Source of the DNA: Planctomycetota bacterium | GTDB lineage: Bacteria; Planctomycetota; Brocadiia; SM23-32 | Direction: 5' to 3' | Assembly (NCBI GenBank): GCA_018334735.1 | Contig: JAGXLK010000034.1 | Span: 1-10,602, forward strand | DNA length: 10,602 bases | Shown here: one piece after another, positions 5,642 through 10,602 of the stretch | How the letters are laid out: every line of letters starts with the position of its first letter | Numbering within the stretch: position 1 is the stretch's first letter | Notes under the pieces: model-generated | The model's database searches: none | Told to the model about the DNA's origin: nothing | The model's input: the letters and a program-made list of their open reading frames with translations, nothing else | Translations under genes and position numbers: made by a program

Positions 5642-8122
5642 GTGCAAAAAAAGATATCCGAGAGCGGAATAACGGGGATTTTGCCGGCAGCTGCCGCTGT
5701 TTTTCTCATCTCAAGCGCGGTCATCGCCCTCGAATTGGTCCTGATGCGGTGTCTATCGGTCGCAACGTTCCATCATTTTGCCTACCTCGTAATCAGCACA
5801 TCACTCATCGGCTTCGGGGCCAGCGGAACACTGCTTACCTTCATCGGACACCGACTTGAACGCCGTTTTGCCACGTGGTGTACGGCATTGACATCTGCTC
5901 TTGCCGTTGCAGTCCCACTCTCTTTCCACACCATCCAGGCCCTGCCGCTTGATGTCCGGTATGTCCTCTACAGCTGGGAACAGGCGGGATTTCTGATGCT
6001 CTACCACGTTGCTCTCAGTCTGCCCTTTTTCATCGGCGGCATAGTCATCGGTCTTTCATTGACCCACCTCAAAGAGAAAGTACATCTCGTTTATGCGGCC
6101 AACCTCTTCGGGAGCGGCGCCGGTGGGCTTTTGATTCTTCCCATAATGTTCCTGATGCCGGAAGTCAAGCTCATCTATGTCGTCTCTCTTCTGGCACTTC
6201 TGGCTGCCGTGCTGTGGAGATTCCATGACCTCAAACAGACCGATTCCGCGCTCTGGCCGGTTCTGTGGCCTCTCCTTGCCGGGACCGCAATCGTGTGTAT
6301 GCCGGTCGTCCAAAGGCTCAATTTGCGAATCGATACTTACAAAGGGTTGGCAACCGCGCGTCGGTGGGAGAAACAGTCCGACGCGAAGCACATCGCTACC
6401 CGCCATGGCCCACGCGCACGCATCGATATCTATGAAACAACGACATCGCCTTTTACCCTTTTCGCCGGGTGGACAGCTCCCGCTCCGGAACGAGACACGC
6501 CTCAACTGCGATTGTATCGTGATGCTTCTCCATGGGGAGTTTCTCTAAAGATTAGAAAAGCGTCTCAGGCCACGTTACTCGATCACACGCCGATGAGCGT
6601 GGCGCACCGCCTGATCGAGAAGCCCCGGGTGCTGTTACTTGGTGAAACTGACGGGACAAATGTGTGGCTCGCAAAACGCTGGGACGCCTCTCGGATAACC
6701 GTGGTCCAGCGCAACCCGCAGCTGGTAGAAATGTGGTATGGGTCGCTTGCGGAACCTATGGGCCAGGTCTTTCAGCAGCAAAACGTTGAGGTCATTACGC
6801 GCGATCCGCGGCTTTTTCTCGAGCAGACAGACCGGACCTATGATATTATCCAGCTGGCGGGGGCTGAAGGGATGACCGCAGGTGTAGCTGGGCTTTTGTC
6901 CGTTCACGAAGATTTCTTGCTCACCCGGGAAAGTTTCCAACTTTGTTTGAAACATTTGTCTCCCGAGGGGGTTATTTCCGTCACACGACAAAAACAATCT
7001 CCCCCGCGTGGAAACATCAAACTTCTGAACACCTTTGTCTCGGCTCTGGAAACCGGGGGCTGCAGTCATCCCGCGCAACATATCGTCCAGCTCCGGAACT
7101 ATCTGGCCGTTTGCACCCTCGTCTCACGAAAACCCTTTGGGTCCAATAGATACGCCCGACTGAAACAAACCGCTGCGGAACTCCAGCTGGACACCCCCTG
7201 GTTACCGATCGACGGGGGCGACTCCGCCCAGCAATACGCCCGGGTGCCCGGCCCCCCGGGCAAATCCTATTCCTATCTTCATCACGCCGCCAGAACAATT
7301 TTCTCGGCCGATCGGGCACCATTTCTAAGCGACTACATTTATAACGTTGAAGTCCCTACCGACGACCGCCCCTATTTCCATAATTTCTTCCGCTGGGAGA
7401 GCATCTCGAAGTTCCGTCGGGTTTACGGTCGAAACTGGTTCAGACGTTCCGAACCTGGCTACGTCGCTGTTGTAGCAGTTCTGATAGAAGTCATCGTGGT
7501 CGGCGCGATATTGATTGTTTTGCCGCTGCTTATTTCCCGTCAAATCAAATTCCCTTCCGGTTTCCGCATTCCAACGCTGCTCTATTTTCTGATCCTCGGA
7601 ATAACCTTCATGGTGCTTGAGATGACCCTGATCATTCGCTTCACGCATTTTCTCGGGGACCCGATATTGTCCGCCGGTTTGGTTTTGAGTATCTTCCTCC
7701 TTTTCACCGGTTTGGGAAGCTGGCTGAGCGGGCGAAGTCCGCTTGCCCCACCTCACACGGTCATGTCAGCCTCCGCGGCAATCATTTTTATGAGCATAGG
7801 ACTCGTACTGACCCTGGGGCCATTTTTTGCCTTTGCTGCCGGATGGCCTGTTCTCGCACGATTGACCACTGCAATCGTCTTAATCGCTCCTCTGGCAACG
7901 CTAATGGGATGTTTTTTCCCGAGCGGAATAGCGTGCCTGCGTGCGAGACGACCGGAGTACATCCCGTGGGCATGGGCAGTCAACGGATTTGCTTCGGTTG
8001 CAGGTCCGCCTATCGGGGTATTGCTTGCCACCGGGACGGGTCTGGCAAACGTGATGTTACTCGGTGCTGTCCTCTACGGCTGCGCCGGTTTGCTTATAAT
8101 GTGGCTAGCAGAAAACTATTGA
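5642..8122 (+). CDS. Polytopic membrane protein with spermidine-synthase-like central domain
   Basis: The 826-residue protein starts at GTG 5642, four bases after the pcm stop, with AGAAGG at 5625-5630, so it is co-transcribed and probably translationally coupled. Six or seven hydrophobic segments span residues 11-222. A soluble domain of about 360 residues follows (225-590) and then about seven more segments (607-823). The layout and the phrases PTDDRPYFHNFFRW (572-585), LGDPILSAGLVLSIFLLFTGLGSW (671-694) and FFPSGIACLRARRPEYIPWAWAVNGFASVAGPP (758-790) match the membrane-bound spermine/spermidine-synthase-like family. The Rossmann motif is degraded: LLLGETDGTN (331-340) in place of a G-x-G-x-G loop, and VVQRNP (354-359) where an acidic residue normally binds the SAM ribose. 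Polyamine synthesis is therefore doubtful; a transport, scaffold or other transferase role is possible. The substrate is unknown. Confidence 0.85.
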   Translation: MQKKISESGITGILPAAAAVFLISSAVIALELVLMRCLSVATFHHFAYLVISTSLIGFGASGTLLTFIGHRLERRFATWCTALTSALAVAVPLSFHTIQALPLDVRYVLYSWEQAGFLMLYHVALSLPFFIGGIVIGLSLTHLKEKVHLVYAANLFGSGAGGLLILPIMFLMPEVKLIYVVSLLALLAAVLWRFHDLKQTDSALWPVLWPLLAGTAIVCMPVVQRLNLRIDTYKGLATARRWEKQSDAKHIATRHGPRARIDIYETTTSPFTLFAGWTAPAPERDTPQLRLYRDASPWGVSLKIRKASQATLLDHTPMSVAHRLIEKPRVLLLGETDGTNVWLAKRWDASRITVVQRNPQLVEMWYGSLAEPMGQVFQQQNVEVITRDPRLFLEQTDRTYDIIQLAGAEGMTAGVAGLLSVHEDFLLTRESFQLCLKHLSPEGVISVTRQKQSPPRGNIKLLNTFVSALETGGCSHPAQHIVQLRNYLAVCTLVSRKPFGSNRYARLKQTAAELQLDTPWLPIDGGDSAQQYARVPGPPGKSYSYLHHAARTIFSADRAPFLSDYIYNVEVPTDDRPYFHNFFRWESISKFRRVYGRNWFRRSEPGYVAVVAVLIEVIVVGAILIVLPLLISRQIKFPSGFRIPTLLYFLILGITFMVLEMTLIIRFTHFLGDPILSAGLVLSIFLLFTGLGSWLSGRSPLAPPHTVMSASAAIIFMSIGLVLTLGPFFAFAAGWPVLARLTTAIVLIAPLATLMGCFFPSGIACLRARRPEYIPWAWAVNGFASVAGPPIGVLLATGTGLANVMLLGAVLYGCAGLLIMWLAENY

Positions 8123-8125
8123 TAC

Positions 8126-8142
8126 CTGAAAATTGATTTCAG
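8126..8142. terminator. Weak hairpin between convergent genes
   Basis: CTGAAA and TTTCAG form a six-pair stem around ATTGA within the 56-bp space between the convergent operons. Its symmetry and place suggest a shared bidirectional terminator, but it is AT-rich and no T-run follows on either strand. The rest of the spacer shows nothing else. Confidence 0.3.
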
Positions 8143-8178
8143 TAACAGCTGTGCGTTTCCGCGAGAAGTTTGGCCTGT

Positions 8179-9186
8179 TCACTCCCCGGGCCCGACGATT
8201 TCCGGGAGGACAAATCTGTAGCCACCTTCTTCCATCGTTCGACGCAATTCTTCAACATTTTTTTGACCGTCGAAAGTGCCGACGACCGCGCCGCCCGATC
8301 CGCAAAACTTGCACGATGCACCCGTCTCCCTTGCCCTTCGGACCATTTCCATGTTCGCCTCGCTGATCGGGTATATTTCGGTCCGCAGGTCGAAATTGCG
8401 GTCGATCATCTCAGGCAGATCTTCAGTTCGTCCTGCCTGCAGAGCCTCGCGTGCTTCGTCCGCCAGTGAAGCAATCTTGTCCATTGTTTCAATGACTTTT
8501 TCTTCGCCCATATCGTAGCGTTCCCGGACACGTATATGAGCCTGGTCACTTTCCTCACTCAAATCCGTACGGTAGGCAATATAGAGCTGCGGCAATGCCT
8601 CCGCCGATAACCTTTCGTAAAGTCCGTAACCCTGTTGCTTCATATATTCTTTGCCAAAATCCATATAAACTACGCCCTGATAGGCCTGCGCAACCCGGTC
8701 CTGAAGTCCCGCGGTCAAACCCAATTCTTCGGTCTCCGCGGAGAGAACCACATTAGGCAACCAGTGGTCCATGATATCGACCCCGTAGAATCCCAGCAAT
8801 GCCTGCATAGCGGCTGTAATGATTGCGCTGGATCCGCCAAGACCCACCTGGCGGGGTATGTTTGTGCTGTACCGCATAGTAAAATTGCGCCGAGGTAGTT
8901 CGATGCCTTTACGCCCACAATATTCAGCAAACTTCCTTACGGCAGCTTTCATCAGCCGAACCCCACCGTAATACCCCGTGCGCTGGACGCTTTCGGTCAA
9001 ATGCTCAACGCTATCGAAAACTGCGCGGTCCTGAGGAGCCGGTCGCAACTCGAGATCAGGACTTTCCCAGAGCGTAACTTCCGCCTGAAAGTTGCGGAAC
9101 GTGAAAGCGATTGTCTTGCCGTTATAGCCATCTGAAGGGTTGCCGACCAACCCGGCCCTTGCGTATCCATTTTTACGAACAATCAT
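8179..9186 (-). CDS. GHMP-family sugar kinase, glucuronokinase-like
   Basis: The 335-residue cytoplasmic protein starts at ATG 9186, with AGAGGT at 9192-9197 five bases upstream. Three GHMP motifs are in order: an N-terminal strand RAGLVGNPSDGYNGKTIAFT (10-29), the phosphate-binding loop IPRQVGLGGSSAI (110-122) and the C-terminal KFCGSGGAVVG (293-303). GLQDRVAQAYQG (160-171) carries D163, the expected catalytic base. The GNPSDGYNGKTI phrase is close to plant glucuronokinase (GNPSD-x-Y-x-G-x-TI), which phosphorylates D-glucuronate at C1 using ATP. The sequence therefore points to a uronate or related sugar 1-kinase that could feed nucleotide-sugar synthesis. Other GHMP kinases (galactokinase, mevalonate kinase, heptose kinase HddA) fit less well. 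It follows the alpha/beta hydrolase gene after 35 bp and is probably in its operon. No uridylyltransferase gene is visible. Its stop is 56 bp from the opposing membrane-protein gene. Confidence 0.85.
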   Translation of the reverse strand: MIVRKNGYARAGLVGNPSDGYNGKTIAFTFRNFQAEVTLWESPDLELRPAPQDRAVFDSVEHLTESVQRTGYYGGVRLMKAAVRKFAEYCGRKGIELPRRNFTMRYSTNIPRQVGLGGSSAIITAAMQALLGFYGVDIMDHWLPNVVLSAETEELGLTAGLQDRVAQAYQGVVYMDFGKEYMKQQGYGLYERLSAEALPQLYIAYRTDLSEESDQAHIRVRERYDMGEEKVIETMDKIASLADEAREALQAGRTEDLPEMIDRNFDLRTEIYPISEANMEMVRRARETGASCKFCGSGGAVVGTFDGQKNVEELRRTMEEGGYRFVLPEIVGPGE

Positions 9187-9221
9187 CTTAGACCTCTCAT
9201 CCGTTGGTCCTTCGATCCCTT

Positions 9222-10602
9222 TTAGCGGGGTTCTTTAGAGAACCAGATTGATTTCTCGCTGACCTGCCATCGCTGGTCAAAAAAACCGGCGCATAAATAT
9301 TTATTGCACCATTCAATTTCGTCGCTTACTTCATCGGTATACACAATGAAATCGGGTATTAAGTCATATTTATGGTTATACGGAAGATTTTGGCCCCATG
9401 GTATGCCCGCATTGAGAACGACGTAATTCCCCGGGGATAACGGGTTTGGATAAATCATCCAGAATCCGTATTTTTTGGTTTCGTACTCCCGGTCCCGCAC
9501 CTGAATCGTTTTTTCACCAATAGTAATTGGCAAATCCGGCATTATCTGCCTGGTCAGTTTGTTCTCGGCGGGCGTTCCAAACAGAAATAGATTGTGACTC
9601 TTCAGCAAATTCTCGGTCACCTCGGAAGCCGGTATCACCTGGGGAACACCTTTTGCAAAACGCATCCAGTCGATGGCTGTCCTTATCGCCAGCTGATAGC
9701 TCGGAGTTCCCTGTCCCGCGTGGACCATGATAAATGGATCCGCAAACGCCTCACGAACCGGGCCACAAAGATCGGGAGTTTTCCAGAGGCTCTTTTCCCT
9801 TTTCTTCTCATCAGGGTAAGAGCCGATCACAAAACTTCCATCCGCCTGCGGATCAACATCCCATTTTTCCCCGTTCCAGACAATTTGCAGGTCCTGTTTT
9901 TGGGAAATCAACCTGCCGGGCGGCCTGATGCGCAACGCCATAACGTTCTCGGTCTTGAGTCTGATGCGAGCACTTTCGGCCCCCAGCTCGCAGGAAACGC
10001 GGGCCGGTCGGCTCCAATCTTCAAAACCCAGCAAATTCGCCCAATACGCACGGTCGTATTTTAAATTGTAAGTCTTAAAACTAAACTTTTTTGGCGGGTC
10101 CTTTCCACCAATGTTTTTGAGCCATTTCACGGCCTGGGGGCGGGGTTTTGTTTCATCATAAAAAAAGTAGTGCCCCTCACCTTCTATCTCCGTATACTGT
10201 ATGTCCATTCCTTTCTGTTTCAAACGATTGTACATGGTACGGGATTGCCCGACGGGGATACCGAAATCTTCGCTGCCATGCATCATAAGCATCGGCAGAT
10301 TACTGTAATTTTGAAGCATACTCGCTCCGAATTCCCCCTCGGCCAATTTGCGTTTGAACGGGGCGATTTCCTCGGGTTTGGTATCTTTCCACATGTAAAA
10401 GTCAGACCGGCTACTCATCGCCCACAACCCCGCGAACAGGTGGGGATAATGGCCTCCAATTGTCCAAACGCCCATCCCCCCCATCGAGTAGCCCCCCAGA
10501 ATGACGCGGTCCTCATCAATTGAGAAGTCTGCTTTTACTTCGTCTATCGCACGCAAAACATCGTCTTCGCCGATTCCCTGAAAATCCGTATTACTTCGCG
10601 CA
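9222..10602 (-). CDS. Secreted-type alpha/beta hydrolase (S9/esterase-like) with a long C-terminal domain, N-terminus outside window
   Basis: The frame is open to the right edge: 459 visible residues ending in TAA at 9222. The first visible residues (ARSNTDFQGIGEDDVLRAID) are in-frame coding sequence, so the TTG at 10556 is internal and not the start. Catalytic features of the alpha/beta hydrolase fold are complete: GGYSMGGMG with the serine codon at 10485-10487, HGSEDFGIPVGQS with the aspartate at 10266-10268, and EGEGHYFF with the histidine at 10170-10172. This fits the prolyl-oligopeptidase/feruloyl-esterase/depolymerase branch (peptidase S9-like). About 310 residues follow the histidine; they include a beta-rich stretch (AYWANLLGFEDWSRPARVSCEL, IRPPGRLISQKQDLQIVWNG) and an alpha/beta part with FLFGTPAENKL. 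Such C-terminal extensions are typical of large extracellular esterases of PVC-type bacteria. A signal peptide is expected beyond the edge. The substrate is unknown; a polysaccharide ester is plausible given the sugar kinase downstream. Confidence 0.85.
   Translation of the reverse strand, partial: ARSNTDFQGIGEDDVLRAIDEVKADFSIDEDRVILGGYSMGGMGVWTIGGHYPHLFAGLWAMSSRSDFYMWKDTKPEEIAPFKRKLAEGEFGASMLQNYSNLPMLMMHGSEDFGIPVGQSRTMYNRLKQKGMDIQYTEIEGEGHYFFYDETKPRPQAVKWLKNIGGKDPPKKFSFKTYNLKYDRAYWANLLGFEDWSRPARVSCELGAESARIRLKTENVMALRIRPPGRLISQKQDLQIVWNGEKWDVDPQADGSFVIGSYPDEKKREKSLWKTPDLCGPVREAFADPFIMVHAGQGTPSYQLAIRTAIDWMRFAKGVPQVIPASEVTENLLKSHNLFLFGTPAENKLTRQIMPDLPITIGEKTIQVRDREYETKKYGFWMIYPNPLSPGNYVVLNAGIPWGQNLPYNHKYDLIPDFIVYTDEVSDEIEWCNKYLCAGFFDQRWQVSEKSIWFSKEPR

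Overview
The window looks like a chromosomal stretch (roughly 50-55% GC by eye) from a free-living Gram-negative-type bacterium. The gene content fits an uncultured PVC-type lineage (Lentisphaerota, Kiritimatiellota, Verrucomicrobiota or Planctomycetota) or a similar polysaccharide-degrading group. The clues are a secreted ThuA-like protein, a non-heme uroporphyrinogen-decarboxylase-superfamily protein, a TIM-barrel hydrolase-like protein with a C-x-C-x2-C insert, a glucuronokinase-like GHMP kinase and a multidomain S9-type hydrolase. Intergenic DNA rich in GC hairpins also fits. This placement is inference from family distributions; no rRNA or other marker gene is present.

Layout. (1) Positions 1-3421, minus strand: an apparent operon read right to left. 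A TIM-barrel hydrolase-like protein (2228-3421) is followed by a UROD/MtaA-superfamily protein (1156-2196) and a secreted ThuA/GATase-like protein (1-1058) that runs off the left edge, probably into a PHP-type domain. A readable promoter (TTGAGT-N16-TATAAT), a GGAGGT ribosome site and a 13-bp palindrome sit ahead of it. (2) About 3502-4581: a gene-free kilobase packed with hairpins and one diverged tandem duplication of about 120 bp. (3) 4582-8122, plus strand: a promoter and a two-gene operon. The first gene is a membrane-anchored protein-L-isoaspartate methyltransferase (pcm, GTG start at 4708). Four bases after it begins an 826-residue membrane protein with a spermidine-synthase-like central domain. 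(4) 8179-10602, minus strand: a secreted-type alpha/beta hydrolase (S9/esterase type, cut by the right edge) followed 35 bp later by a glucuronokinase-like GHMP kinase. Regions 3 and 4 converge at 8123-8178.

How the genes may work together. The left operon and the right gene pair both look like scavenging of complex carbohydrate or organic matter: polymer or ester hydrolysis, sugar phosphorylation, possibly one-carbon (methyl) transfer. The central operon pairs protein repair with a polyamine-synthase-like membrane protein whose SAM-binding motif is degraded. No mobile-element gene, CRISPR array, tRNA or rRNA was seen. The most unusual items are the hairpin-dense intergenic block, the two oppositely oriented hairpins sharing an identical 9-nt loop, the altered metal-ligand motif of the UROD-like protein, and the degenerate methyltransferase motif of the large membrane protein.
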